42,825 nucleotides of DNA from CAZSVE01 sp964610175 (GCA_964610175.1 CAZSVE010000018.1:1-42825), one strand, 5' to 3'. Positions 23,542 to 32,126 are shown, numbered from the stretch's first letter. Notes: generated from the sequence alone by a model not told the origin. Program-made: numbers and translations.

Positions 23542-24424
23542 CTCGCTCCCGTTCACCATAATCCCGCCACGTTATTACCTGACTGTAGCGCAACTTCCGT
23601 AAAAAAGAGCGCACTTGCTCGCCCTGATCGAAACCATGTTCCAAGATGAGCCAACCGCCGGGTATGAGATGTCTCCTTGCCCCGATCGCGATATGCCGAA
23701 TGGCATCCAGCCCGTCGAAGCCGCCAATCAGGGCCAAGGGGGGCTCGAAGCGAACGTCCCCGCGGGTAAGATGTGGATCACCCACTGCTACGTAAGGTGG
23801 GTTGGAAACAATCATGTCGTAGTCGATCCGATCCAACGCATGGAACCAATCTCCTCGTCGAAAGACCAGGTTCGTATATTCCCTCGCGTTTTTTCTTGCG
23901 ATTGCCAATGCGGTCTCCGAGATGTCCGTTGCGGTAATCAGACAACTCGGGCGTTCCCGGGCGAGGGCCAATGCCACGGGACCGGCACCGGTTCCCAAAT
24001 CCGCGATACACCACTTTGCCTTTTGCGGGATGATATCCAACGCGGCTTCTACTAGACGTTCGGTCTCTGGACGGGGGATCAAGGTATCGGATGTAACGGA
24101 TAGATCGAAAGACCAAAATCCGCGCTGCCCGGTAAGATAGGCAATCGGTACCCCGGAGATGCGGCGTGCTATCAACTGTTGGAACCGTTCGTAATCCGAA
24201 GCCGAGAAGGGCCACTCTTCCGACACATAAGGCCAGTGGCGCGGTTTTCCGAGTACATGTCCGAGAAGGATTTCAGTATCCGCACGTGCGCTGGGGCTGG
24301 CCGGATCGAGGAGGCGAACGGCCTGTTCCAACGCGGATCGCAATGTCGAGGGAAAGCCAGCTTTCAAGTGGGTCGGTCCCGAAAAGCTTTTAAGGTACGT
24401 TCCCTCATCGGGTTCGTCCAACAA
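23498..24424 (-). CDS. prmC: Peptide chain release factor N5-glutamine methyltransferase
   Basis: SAM-dependent methyltransferase of about 308 residues that methylates the GGQ glutamine of release factors. Family features are the N-terminal helical domain (RADTEILLGHVLGKPRHWP), LIPRPETERLVEAAL, the SAM-binding CIADLGTGAGPVALALA, and the catalytic NPPY in MIVSNPPYVAVGD. The C-terminus (ACAKISRKQTK) is encoded partly by R1-like sequence. The frame opens at a TTG at 24424, but homology begins later; a TTG at 24367 with GGGA 9 bases upstream is an alternative start. prfA, its common partner, is not adjacent. Confidence 0.92.
   Translation of the reverse strand: MLDEPDEGTYLKSFSGPTHLKAGFPSTLRSALEQAVRLLDPASPSARADTEILLGHVLGKPRHWPYVSEEWPFSASDYERFQQLIARRISGVPIAYLTGQRGFWSFDLSVTSDTLIPRPETERLVEAALDIIPQKAKWCIADLGTGAGPVALALARERPSCLITATDISETALAIARKNAREYTNLVFRRGDWFHALDRIDYDMIVSNPPYVAVGDPHLTRGDVRFEPPLALIGGFDGLDAIRHIAIGARRHLIPGGWLILEHGFDQGEQVRSFLRKLRYSQVITWRDYGERERVTLACAKISRKQTK
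23503..23536 (+). repeat. R1 fragment I (5' end)
   Basis: TTTTGTTTGTTTCCGGCTTATC followed by TTCGCACATG resembles the first third of R1. It lies within the last codons of prmC, suggesting that an insertion or rearrangement reset the gene's 3' end. Confidence 0.45.
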
Positions 24425-24496
24425 ATGGTTCGGATGGTTTGGATTACCGTTCGATTAGGCCATTCAAGGTGGCGACACACCTCTTGGTTGCATATT

Positions 24497-24523
24497 GGGC
24501 GAAAACTTGCGTTTTTCACCCCC
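24497..24523 (-). repeat. R1-associated hairpin module, isolated copy
   Basis: On the minus strand it reads GGTGAAAAACGCAAG then TTTTCGCC, matching the hairpin before R1 copies F and G. It lies in the 136-base gap between epmA and prmC. Confidence 0.5.
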
Positions 24524-24560
24524 TTCTTTTGTGAAGCCGCCCAAAGCCAACCCCCTTCTG

Positions 24561-25559
24561 TTAAACCCGCGAAAAAGGAAATGCCATCACGGCATCCAGA
24601 TTCGTTGCCGCCAGCAACATCAGTAGGCGATCGACACCCAAGGCGACCCCCGCGCAATCCGGTAAACCATGGGCGAGTGCCATCAACAATCGCTCGTCCA
24701 CAGGTAATTCTGTCGACCCAACTTGCCGGCGTTTTTCCATGTCTGCGAGAAAGCGGCCTCGTTGTTCCCGGGCATCCGTCAATTCATGATAGCCATTGGC
24801 CAATTCGATGCCGTTTACGAACAACTCGAATCGTTCGGCCACCAGGGGATCATCGGCAACGAGTCGTGCCATGGCGGCCTGCGTTGCCGGGAAATGAGAG
24901 ATAAAGACCGCGCCGTGCCCAAGTGTCGGCTGTACGATTCGGCCAAGCACCAGATCGAGACAGGTATCCCGATCGAAAGAGCCCGCGTCCTCCGGGTGTG
25001 AGCCGAGCCTGACGGCATGGTCCCGCAACAGGGACAATGGGGCCTGGAAGGGATCCAGCTCCGCGTATTCACGAAAGGCGTCGAGGTAGGTCATCCGCCT
25101 GGCGGGACCGATGGGGAGAATCGAGCGGACGAGCGATTCCACTTCATCCATCAACGCTTCTCGTGTAAACCCCGGACGATACCATTCCAACAGGGTAAAT
25201 TCAGGGTTGTGATGTGACCCCTGTTCTCCCGCCCGAAAGGCCTTGCAGATCTGGAATATGGGTCCACTCCCGGCGGCAAGCAGCCGCTTCATGAAGAACT
25301 CGGGAGAGGTTTGCAGGAAAAGACGATGACTTGTTTCTGCGGTGTTTATTCGTCCCATCCGGGCTCGGCAGCGGATTTCCATGCTATCCAGGTGCACATC
25401 CGTGGTGGTCGTGGAGGCAAGCAGTGGCGTTTCTACTTCCAGCACATCGCGCCCGGCAAAAAAGCTTCGTATCCTCGCCAGGAGTGATGCACGCAGGCGA
25501 AGCATCGCCAGATCCGTGGTGGGCCGCCAATCCTCTTTACTATCGGTATTCGGTGCCAC
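24561..25559 (-). CDS. epmA: EF-P--(R)-beta-lysine ligase
   Basis: Truncated class II lysyl-tRNA synthetase paralogue of 332 residues that attaches (R)-beta-lysine to Lys34 of elongation factor P. Class II motifs are visible: VLEVETPLLASTTTTDVHLDS (motif 1), FRAGEQGSHHNPEFTLLEWY (motif 2), and GVALGVDRLLMLLA (motif 3). The tRNA-binding N-terminal domain of LysRS is absent, as expected. The start is GTG at 25559, 14 bases after the efp stop on the same strand, so the two are probably co-translated. With epmB divergent across the efp promoter region, the full beta-lysylation set is in one place. Confidence 0.95.
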   Translation of the reverse strand: MAPNTDSKEDWRPTTDLAMLRLRASLLARIRSFFAGRDVLEVETPLLASTTTTDVHLDSMEIRCRARMGRINTAETSHRLFLQTSPEFFMKRLLAAGSGPIFQICKAFRAGEQGSHHNPEFTLLEWYRPGFTREALMDEVESLVRSILPIGPARRMTYLDAFREYAELDPFQAPLSLLRDHAVRLGSHPEDAGSFDRDTCLDLVLGRIVQPTLGHGAVFISHFPATQAAMARLVADDPLVAERFELFVNGIELANGYHELTDAREQRGRFLADMEKRRQVGSTELPVDERLLMALAHGLPDCAGVALGVDRLLMLLAATNLDAVMAFPFSRV

Positions 25560-25573
25560 CGGTAACCCAGGGA

Positions 25574-26143
25574 TTACGCCTTGGCGCGAGCGACATATTC
25601 ACCTGTCCTGGTGTCTACCTTGACCAGCTCGCCTTCGTTGACGAATAACGGTACCTTGATCACGGCACCCGTCTCCAGGGTGGCGGGCTTCGTTGCACCG
25701 CTGGCGGTATCGCCGCGAACACCGGGATCGGTTTCGGTTACCTCCAGTATTACGAAATTGGGTGGCGTTATCGAGATCAGTGCCCCATTCCACAACATCG
25801 CGGTGCAAACATCTTGTTCCTTGAACCACTTCACGGCATCCCCCACGGTCACCGCGTCCCCCATGTGCTGCTCATAGGATTCGGCATCCATGAAATACCA
25901 GGAATCGCCATCGGAATACAGATACTGGAGCTCGCGTTCCACCACGTCGGCGGCCTCCACCGATTCCACGGATTTGAAGGTACGCTCATTGACGCGACCG
26001 CTCTTGAGGTTTCGATATTTGACGCGAACGAATGCCTGACCCTTGCCGGGTTTTACGAATTCGTTTTCGATGATCGCGCACGGTTCATTTTCCAACATGA
26101 TCTTCAAACCGCCACGGAATTCATTCGTGTTGTATGTCGCCAT
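25574..26143 (-). CDS. efp: Elongation factor P
   Basis: A 189-residue three-domain translation factor that relieves ribosome stalling at polyproline. The modification loop is FVKPGKGQAF, with the acceptor Lys at position 34, matching the beta-lysylated type served by EpmA and EpmB encoded next door. AGGA about 6 bases upstream supports ATG 26143. It is divergent from epmB with R1 copy J between them. Confidence 0.97.
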   Translation of the reverse strand: MATYNTNEFRGGLKIMLENEPCAIIENEFVKPGKGQAFVRVKYRNLKSGRVNERTFKSVESVEAADVVERELQYLYSDGDSWYFMDAESYEQHMGDAVTVGDAVKWFKEQDVCTAMLWNGALISITPPNFVILEVTETDPGVRGDTASGATKPATLETGAVIKVPLFVNEGELVKVDTRTGEYVARAKA

Positions 26144-26164
26144 TGATCTTCCTGGTTTTCTGTT

Positions 26165-26272
26165 TTGTTTATTTCCCGCTCATCTTCGCGAATGAGCCAG
26201 GTTTTACAAAGCACTGGTTTTACTCTATTACTGCCGAATCACGCTTCATCGGATCGAAGCGAAGCTGCGCTG
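26165..26272 (+). repeat. Interspersed repeat R1, copy J
   Basis: Near-complete copy between the divergent efp and epmB genes, oriented with epmB. It contains TTTACA and TATTAC separated by 17 bases, the best promoter-like spacing among the copies. Confidence 0.88.
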
Positions 26273-26357
26273 GGTTTTGCACTGGTCTCGATGTTTCCGA
26301 AACGAAGCGAATCACAGATTTGGACGTGACGCCAGGGTTCCGGCAAACTTGGGCGTT

Positions 26358-27476
26358 ATGATAACGCGTCGTTCTTCTTCTTGGCAGGTGGAATTATCGA
26401 AGGCCTTCCGGGACCGGTCGGCAATGCTGGCGGTGTTGGGGTTGTCGCCGGATCCGGATTCGGATAGGGCGGGGGAGACGCCACCGGCCAGAGCAGGAGA
26501 AGCGTCATCGGCCAGACAACCCACTGGCCAACAGGGGAAAACGAACACGACACCGTTTTCGCTGCTGGTACCCCGCGGATATGTCGCCCGGATGCGAAAG
26601 GGAGACCCACGGGATCCCCTGCTTCGGCAGGTCCTGCCCATTGCCGAGGAAAGCGCCATTTCCCCCGGATATGCCAGGGACCCTTTGGATGAACGCCATG
26701 CGTTGCGCGCCCCCGGCATCCTGCAGAAATACCGGGGACGCGTATTGCTCATGACCACGTCCGCCTGCGCCATCCATTGCCGCTATTGTTTCCGTCGCCA
26801 CTTTCCCTGTGGAGGCCTCGATGGAGGCGGACACAAAAATCCCGATGTACCCGACCGGACGCATAAACCCCTTGATATGCACGACGTCTGTCGGGATTTC
26901 GCCATGGCGCTTGCCTATATTCGCAAAGACGACACCATTCGGGAGGTAATCTTGAGCGGTGGCGATCCCTTGTGCCTCCCCGACGAAAGGCTTTCCTCGC
27001 TTGCGACCAGGCTCGCCGATATCCCTCACGTGCAACGACTGCGTATCCATACCAGGGTACCGGTGGTGCTCCCCGAACGGGTCGATAATGAGCTATTGGC
27101 ATGGCTTTCCGAAACCGATTTGCAAACGGTCATGGTGATCCACGCCAATCACCCCAACGAGCTGGACGATAAGGTCGACAAAGCGCTCGAACTTTTATGC
27201 ACAGCGGGGACCGCGCTGCTCAATCAATCCGTATTGCTGCGGGGTGTCAACGACCGTGAAGATACCCTGGCGGCCTTGAGCGAACGGCTCTTTGCGGCAG
27301 GCGTGCTTCCCTATTACCTGCACATGCTGGATGCGGTCCTGGGTAGTGCGCACTTCGCGGTGGATCGGCAGCGGATCGAGGAAATCATGATTGGACTAAG
27401 ATCCCGGCTCCCGGGGTATTTGGTTCCGCGCCCGGTTCGGGAAGTGGCGGGGGCAAGGTATAAGATTCCCGTTTAG
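26358..27476 (+). CDS. epmB: EF-P beta-lysylation protein (lysine 2,3-aminomutase-like)
   Basis: Radical-SAM enzyme of 372 residues that converts L-lysine to beta-lysine for EpmA. The 4Fe-4S motif CX3CX2C is in TSACAIHCRYCFRRHF; other family segments are DPLLRQVLPIAEE, EVILSGGDPLCLPDERL, IHTRVPVVLPERV and GVLPYYLHMLDAVLGSAHF. An insertion of about 45 residues rich in Pro, Ala, Gly and Glu (around SPDPDSDRAGETPPARAG) sits between the N-terminal helix and FSLLVPRGYVARM and is not usual. The ATG at 26358 (MITRRSSSWQ) is chosen; the frame is open to 26277, but those residues come from R1-flanking sequence. Confidence 0.94.
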   Translation: MITRRSSSWQVELSKAFRDRSAMLAVLGLSPDPDSDRAGETPPARAGEASSARQPTGQQGKTNTTPFSLLVPRGYVARMRKGDPRDPLLRQVLPIAEESAISPGYARDPLDERHALRAPGILQKYRGRVLLMTTSACAIHCRYCFRRHFPCGGLDGGGHKNPDVPDRTHKPLDMHDVCRDFAMALAYIRKDDTIREVILSGGDPLCLPDERLSSLATRLADIPHVQRLRIHTRVPVVLPERVDNELLAWLSETDLQTVMVIHANHPNELDDKVDKALELLCTAGTALLNQSVLLRGVNDREDTLAALSERLFAAGVLPYYLHMLDAVLGSAHFAVDRQRIEEIMIGLRSRLPGYLVPRPVREVAGARYKIPV

Positions 27477-27504
27477 ATGAGTGGTGTTCCCTCCGATCCA
27501 AAAA

Positions 27505-27524
27505 GGGCATGGATAAGCATGCCC
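27505..27524 (+). terminator. Possible terminator after epmB
   Basis: GGGCATG and CATGCCC form a perfect 7-bp stem around GATAAG, 28 bases after the epmB stop. The following CTCTCTCTAAG is pyrimidine-rich but not a clean T-run. The rest of the 248-base gap up to 27725 shows nothing recognisable. Confidence 0.4.
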
Positions 27525-27724
27525 TCTCTCTAAGTCTTTGCTCCTCGATTTACTTTCTATGAGGTAATTACCTGGGAATGCTCCAACCGGGCAGTCAATT
27601 TAGCCAAATGGGTCAAAGTGGTATCGGAGGGGCACTTCAGTGTAGAAGGCGCCTTGAGCGAAGTATGATTTATGGGTCATGAAGACACAATAACGAATGC
27701 AAGCGAATTTTAAACAGAATAAAC

Positions 27725-28621
27725 ATGAATAATTACCCTATCATTAATCGGAGATCGCCCCCTAAAAAAGTTATTGAGTTTTTTCGTGAATTCGGCTTTG
27801 TGCTGGTGGAAGACTCCTTATTCGGGGAAGAGAAAATAATATCTTATTTCCAGGAGATGAAAATGTTTTTCGACCGATTCAGGAGAGAGAAAGCCGGTTA
27901 TTATCTCGTCGAAAACTCCGTATATGGTGTCTATATTCCTTCCGGATATGAGCATGTTTCCAGAGAATTATTGGATACCAAGGAAATCTTCGATGTTTTC
28001 CACAGAGAAAGCTACACTTACGAATATTATGAAGCCTATAACCATAAGTTTGGATTTCGCGGCAGATCGCCCGGACCTCTTGATGATCCTTTCTTGAGCG
28101 GTGTTTTATCTCAGGTTAGAAAGAACATTTTTTCCGTGTTCGAGGGATTGCTGAAAATATTTTCGGCGGAGCTGGGTGGGTTCGACTTTGGCCTTGTGAA
28201 GAAAACCAATTATTTGTTCCGCCTCATCCATTATCCCCCTATTATCGATAGCAATCGAAAAATAACGAGATTAGGTGCCCATGTCGATGATGATTTGTTA
28301 GCCTTGGTGATCGCTGAAAACATGGATGGATTGAAGATAAAAACCCCATCATATGGCTGGTTACGGATTCCCGATCTCAAAGGTTTTTTTGTGGTATTGA
28401 TTGGTGCCGGTCTTGAGTTCATTAGCGAGGGTGCCTTCAAGGGGACGGAACATAGGGTCGATGGCGAAGAAGGCTCATCACACTCAAGGCATGTTTTCAA
28501 TATCAATATCGGTTCCGATTTGGACTTCACCAGGAAGTCCGAGACCGGAAAGGTTCTCGATATCTCGAAATATTATCGGAGGCGTTTCTCCAAATACTCT
28601 CTGAATACCCAACATTTATAG
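27725..28621 (+). CDS. 2OG-Fe(II) oxygenase, isopenicillin-N-synthase-like (first of cluster)
   Basis: A 298-residue double-stranded beta-helix oxygenase. The iron triad is visible as His186 and Asp188 in LGAHVDDDLLALV and His243 in GTEHRVDG; RHVFNI, 12 residues later, supplies the probable Arg for 2-oxoglutarate. The N-terminal REFGFVLVEDSL is typical of the IPNS-type fold. Residues 90-180 are unlike common members and may form the substrate pocket. The gene is visibly AT-rich, unlike epmB before it, suggesting acquisition. The SET-domain gene starts 2 bases after the stop. The substrate is unknown; an amino acid or small peptide is likely from family behaviour. Confidence 0.8.
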   Translation: MNNYPIINRRSPPKKVIEFFREFGFVLVEDSLFGEEKIISYFQEMKMFFDRFRREKAGYYLVENSVYGVYIPSGYEHVSRELLDTKEIFDVFHRESYTYEYYEAYNHKFGFRGRSPGPLDDPFLSGVLSQVRKNIFSVFEGLLKIFSAELGGFDFGLVKKTNYLFRLIHYPPIIDSNRKITRLGAHVDDDLLALVIAENMDGLKIKTPSYGWLRIPDLKGFFVVLIGAGLEFISEGAFKGTEHRVDGEEGSSHSRHVFNINIGSDLDFTRKSETGKVLDISKYYRRRFSKYSLNTQHL

Positions 28622-28623
28622 CT

Positions 28624-29010
28624 ATGCTCCCGAAAACGAGGATAAAAATTCATACCAAGCCTGGCATAGGGAAAGCGGTTTTTGCGATAGTTGAAGTTCA
28701 TACCAGGGAAAAAGTCATTGAAAGTAGACCTATCAAGACAGTCCCTTGCCCGAACAGATACTCCTTGGAGCTAAATGGCAATCACATCATTATCGATGAA
28801 CCGGGTGTGCTGGTTAATCATTCCTGCGACCCGAACTGTGTTATTGTCCCAAATGCATACGGTGCTTTCGATTTCATAGCGTGTCGGAAGATACAAAAAG
28901 ATGAGGAAATTACCTTCGATTATGAATCGAACGAATCCGAAATCACCGCTTTCAGCAACTGTTATTGCGGTGCGAAGAACTGTAGAAAGACCATGAATAA
29001 AAATAGATAG
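28624..29010 (+). CDS. Small SET-domain methyltransferase
   Basis: A 128-residue stand-alone SET domain. SAM-binding and catalytic elements are clear: GIGKAVFA near residue 14, the pseudoknot motif VNHSCDPNC (64-72), GAFDFIACRKIQKDEEITFDY with the catalytic Tyr (80-100), and a cysteine cluster CYCGAKNC (113-120) like the zinc-binding post-SET tail. SET enzymes transfer methyl groups from SAM to lysine, usually in proteins. The small size, with no pre-SET or other domain, means the target must be recognised by the SET fold or a partner. It is tightly sandwiched between two oxygenase genes (2 and 13 bases), arguing for a joint pathway. Confidence 0.88.
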   Translation: MLPKTRIKIHTKPGIGKAVFAIVEVHTREKVIESRPIKTVPCPNRYSLELNGNHIIIDEPGVLVNHSCDPNCVIVPNAYGAFDFIACRKIQKDEEITFDYESNESEITAFSNCYCGAKNCRKTMNKNR

Positions 29011-29023
29011 TGGAATTTCCATA

Positions 29024-29737
29024 ATGGTAAAAAAAACGAATGAATATCCTGTTATCGATATCGATCCAACCCGGCTCGATAGTGACAAATCGGAAATCTC
29101 ACGCCGAATCGGACAATATCTGAACGAATTCGGTTTTTTCTATATGAACGATATTTTCAATATCAGAGGTCATCTTGACGATACTTTATTGAAGACATTA
29201 CCGAATGCCGTGGATGTTTTTTATGGCGAGGACCCACATACAGGAGAAAGCGCCCAATTTCATGGTACCTATGTTCGCCTTCGCCAAAAGGAAGAGGAGC
29301 GTTTCGATGATTATTTCAGGCTCTTTTCTATTCTGCGCACGCTTATTTCCCTCTCTCTACACGAATCGGCAGAATTTCTGGATTCCATTTCGCAAAAAAA
29401 TGACCATGCCCTATATATTTATCAATATGAGGCAGCATATCTGAAATTTCTTTCGACACTGGGGAAAACCGATGTCAGCGTATCTCCCCATGTGGATAAA
29501 AGCCTGATTACCGCTGTTATCTCCATCCAAGGATTAGAGGGATATTCTCCCATACGGCGGGAATGGATACCGGTTCCGGATCGAGAAGGATATCTCATTG
29601 TTCACGGGGGTACGCTGTTGCAAGAATGGACAAGGGGAAAAATAAAAGCGGAGGTTCATCGCGTAATAGCATCCGATTCGTCGAAGGCTATATTTTGGGG
29701 ATGGTTACCCCCGACGGGGATCGCAGCAAAACAATAA
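29024..29737 (+). CDS. 2OG-Fe(II) oxygenase, isopenicillin-N-synthase-like (second of cluster)
   Basis: A 237-residue oxygenase-fold protein, shorter than the first. His156 and Asp158 (SPHVDKSLITAV) and His212 (KAEVHRVIA) form the iron triad. Where IPNS-type enzymes carry the Arg that holds 2-oxoglutarate, the sequence is SSKAIFWGW with a Lys, so the co-substrate pocket may be altered. The N-terminus (PVIDIDPTRLDS, FGFFYMNDIF) is the usual non-haem dioxygenase opening. It starts 13 bases after the SET gene. The substrate is unknown. Confidence 0.8.
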   Translation: MVKKTNEYPVIDIDPTRLDSDKSEISRRIGQYLNEFGFFYMNDIFNIRGHLDDTLLKTLPNAVDVFYGEDPHTGESAQFHGTYVRLRQKEEERFDDYFRLFSILRTLISLSLHESAEFLDSISQKNDHALYIYQYEAAYLKFLSTLGKTDVSVSPHVDKSLITAVISIQGLEGYSPIRREWIPVPDREGYLIVHGGTLLQEWTRGKIKAEVHRVIASDSSKAIFWGWLPPTGIAAKQ

Positions 29738-29810
29738 TGTTTCGTGCAGCAATTACCTTCGATTTTTGATCCGGCAAACTTACGCTCGCGGGGAACAGGT
29801 CGTGACTATC

Positions 29811-30977
29811 ATGATAAACAGCGATTCAATAAACCAAGGCCTGGTACACAAGCGCTTTGAATTCAAATCCGCTGAAGACGGATCGGTCTATATTATCGAT
29901 GCCGATGGCAATCAGCATATCGCATCCGCTCTTTGGTTGCGGGAACGTAGTACCGCCGAAGATACGCAGAGCCGTTTCAATCACCAGCGGCTCGTCGATC
30001 CTTGGACACTGTCAACGGATTTGGCTTTGGAAAAGCGGGTGATTGCCGATGATGGTCGCAGGATTTCCTTGACTTTTTCAGATGGTCACCATTGCACCTT
30101 GACGATCGATGACCTGCGTGATGATTTCGATTCCGATGATGGTCTCCCTTCCGTCATAGGCTGGACAGGAGACCTGCCACTGCCACGCGCAACGTGGAAA
30201 GCCATTTCCAGTACCGACGCCGCCTTCATGGAGGCACTCCAGACCTTTCTGCGCTTTGGCTTTTTACTCATTACCGATGTGCCATGTCAGAACGGTATGG
30301 TACTTGAGGTTGGTAATCGGTTCGGGTGTGTCCGCGAGACGAATTTCGGTCGTTACTTCGATGTCCGTACCACTGACAATCCCAATGACCAAGCCTACAC
30401 GGCACTAGCACTCGGACCGCATACGGATTGTAACTACCGTGATCAAATACCTGGGATCCAACTGCTCCATTGTTTAGTCAATCACGCTAGCGGTGGAGAA
30501 TCCACCCTGGTCGATGGGCTCGCCGTGAGTCAGGCACTCAAGGTCGCTGATCCGATGGCTTACGAACTCCTGACAAAGGTCATGGTTCGTTTTCGTTTCA
30601 AGGATGTTAATACTTCCTTCCTCTCTCGGCACCCGCTGATCGAACATGATGCCGAAGGTGTATTTACCAGTATCCATTTCAGCCCACGTACCGATTTCGT
30701 CCCGTTACTCGAAGCGGGGAAGTTGAAAGCGTTCTACGAGGCACGACGTAAATTGGCACAGATGTTGGACTCCCCGGCTTTCGAGATAAAGTTTCGTCTT
30801 AACGCGGGAGATCTCATCATATTCGATAATCATCGCATATTACATGGGCGTAGCGCGTTCGATTCCCATGGCGAGCGTCATTTGCAAGGTTGCTATATAG
30901 ACAAGGATGGTCCCGCGAGTCTTTTTAGGGTACTTCAGGATCGATACAGTAATGTTGCCGAAGAAATTGAAAAATAA
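29811..30977 (+). CDS. Gamma-butyrobetaine/trimethyllysine dioxygenase-like TauD-family enzyme
   Basis: A 388-residue 2OG-Fe(II) oxygenase with the two-domain layout of gamma-butyrobetaine dioxygenase: an N-terminal beta domain (ASALWLRERSTAEDTQSR) and a TauD-type catalytic domain. The iron ligands are His204 and Asp206 (LGPHTDCNYRD) and His345 (NHRILHGRSAF), with Arg356 (GERHLQG) for 2-oxoglutarate. The length and ligand positions closely match known enzymes of the carnitine pathway. The zinc cysteines of the animal enzyme's N-terminal domain are not seen. ATG 29811 follows GGGGAACAGG; an upstream TTG (29766) is also open. It lies 73 bases after the second oxygenase. A trimethylated amine substrate is inferred, not shown. 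Confidence 0.85.
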   Translation: MINSDSINQGLVHKRFEFKSAEDGSVYIIDADGNQHIASALWLRERSTAEDTQSRFNHQRLVDPWTLSTDLALEKRVIADDGRRISLTFSDGHHCTLTIDDLRDDFDSDDGLPSVIGWTGDLPLPRATWKAISSTDAAFMEALQTFLRFGFLLITDVPCQNGMVLEVGNRFGCVRETNFGRYFDVRTTDNPNDQAYTALALGPHTDCNYRDQIPGIQLLHCLVNHASGGESTLVDGLAVSQALKVADPMAYELLTKVMVRFRFKDVNTSFLSRHPLIEHDAEGVFTSIHFSPRTDFVPLLEAGKLKAFYEARRKLAQMLDSPAFEIKFRLNAGDLIIFDNHRILHGRSAFDSHGERHLQGCYIDKDGPASLFRVLQDRYSNVAEEIEK

Positions 30978-31191
30978 GGCTCTTCAGGGAAATTTGTAGG
31001 TGATTATCTACTGCTACGTCTTTGGTATTAACTTATTGTGATTGGATTTCGTGAGGATAGTTGGTGGATTTGCTGGTTTTTGGTGGAGCCCCGTGGACTT
31101 GTGGACGAGCCCTTTGAGTCGATCCTCACCCTTGGGGACACGTGAACAACCCGTGGATAGCTTCGCTGGGCCTCCTCCAATGAAGCGACTA

Positions 31192-31791
31192 TTACCGATA
31201 CTCCCCGCGGCCATTCAAGGCATGGGCAAGCGTTCCGCTATCCACGAATTCCAAATCCCCTCCCAGCGGCACGCCGCGCGCGATTCGGCTCACTGGAATC
31301 TCCCGTTCCCGGACGATCTCCGCGATGTATTGCGCCGTGGTTTCCCCCTCCACGGTGGAACCGGTTGCCAGGATGACTTCCCGAATGTCGCCGGCATCCA
31401 GGCGACTCTCCAATCGATCGAGGCCGAGGTGTTCCGGACCGATGCCGTCCAATGGGGATAAATGCCCCAATAGGACAAAGAATTTCCCCTTATAATCCGT
31501 GCCCCGGTGTATGGCCGTAACGTCGGCGGGGGTTTCCACGATGCATAACAGCGACGAATCTCGATTCTCGCTGGCGCAGAGATCGCATAGTTCCGACTCG
31601 GTGAATGTACGGCAATTTCTGCAATTCCCGACACTGTCCATGGCTTTTTGCAACGCATCGGCGAGGCGCCGTCCAGCGTCGCGATCCCGTTCCAGTAAAT
31701 AATAGGCCATGCGCCGCGCCGATTTCGGACCGACCCCGGGCAAACAGCGAAACCCTGTTACCAAGTGTTCGATAAGTACGCTATTGCTCAT
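31192..31791 (-). CDS. recR: Recombination protein RecR
   Basis: A 199-residue recombination-mediator protein of the RecF/RecOR pathway. It contains the helix-hairpin-helix LPGVGPKSARRMAYYLL (about 17-33), a four-cysteine zinc site in NCRNCRTFTESELCDLC, and a Toprim domain starting at LCIVETPADVTAI. It ends the conserved dnaX-ybaB-recR operon, 11 bases after ybaB. It converges on the oxygenase cluster; the 214-base gap between them shows no clear terminator. Confidence 0.97.
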   Translation of the reverse strand: MSNSVLIEHLVTGFRCLPGVGPKSARRMAYYLLERDRDAGRRLADALQKAMDSVGNCRNCRTFTESELCDLCASENRDSSLLCIVETPADVTAIHRGTDYKGKFFVLLGHLSPLDGIGPEHLGLDRLESRLDAGDIREVILATGSTVEGETTAQYIAEIVREREIPVSRIARGVPLGGDLEFVDSGTLAHALNGRGEYR

Positions 31792-31802
31792 GGTCGCTCG
31801 TG

Positions 31803-32126
31803 CTAAAAAGGCAGTTTCATGCCTCCGGGCAGGGACAAACCATTGGTCAGTCCGGCAAGGTGTTCTTTATTTGCCTTCTCGATCTTATGCACGGCATCAT
31901 TTACGGCAGCCGCGATCAAATCCTCCAGCATCTCCTTGTCTTCCTCGAAAAGTACCGGATCGATGGCAACTCTGCGGACATCATGGCGGCCCGTCATGGT
32001 AACGGTGACCATTGCGCCGCCAGCCTCTCCGACGATCTCCATATTCTCCAGTTCTTCCTGTGCCTTCTGGAGGCTTGCCTGCACCTGCTGCGCTTGTTTC
32101 ATCAAGTTTCCGAGACCACCTTTCAT
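31803..32126 (-). CDS. ybaB: YbaB/EbfC family nucleoid-associated protein
   Basis: A small DNA-binding protein of 107 residues that forms a dimer and coats DNA. The typical MKGGLGNLMKQAQQVQ opening is followed by the VTVTMTGRHDVRRVAIDP strand region and a C-terminal helix. GAGGG 8 bases before ATG 32126 sets the start; the frame is open five codons further. It lies 21 bases after the dnaX stop. Confidence 0.96.
   Translation of the reverse strand: MKGGLGNLMKQAQQVQASLQKAQEELENMEIVGEAGGAMVTVTMTGRHDVRRVAIDPVLFEEDKEMLEDLIAAAVNDAVHKIEKANKEHLAGLTNGLSLPGGMKLPF

Noticed and set aside
27560..27720. Possible transposase remnant or promoter before the oxygenase cluster
   Set aside because: No frame gives a recognisable transposase segment, and the AT-rich hexamers have poor spacing.
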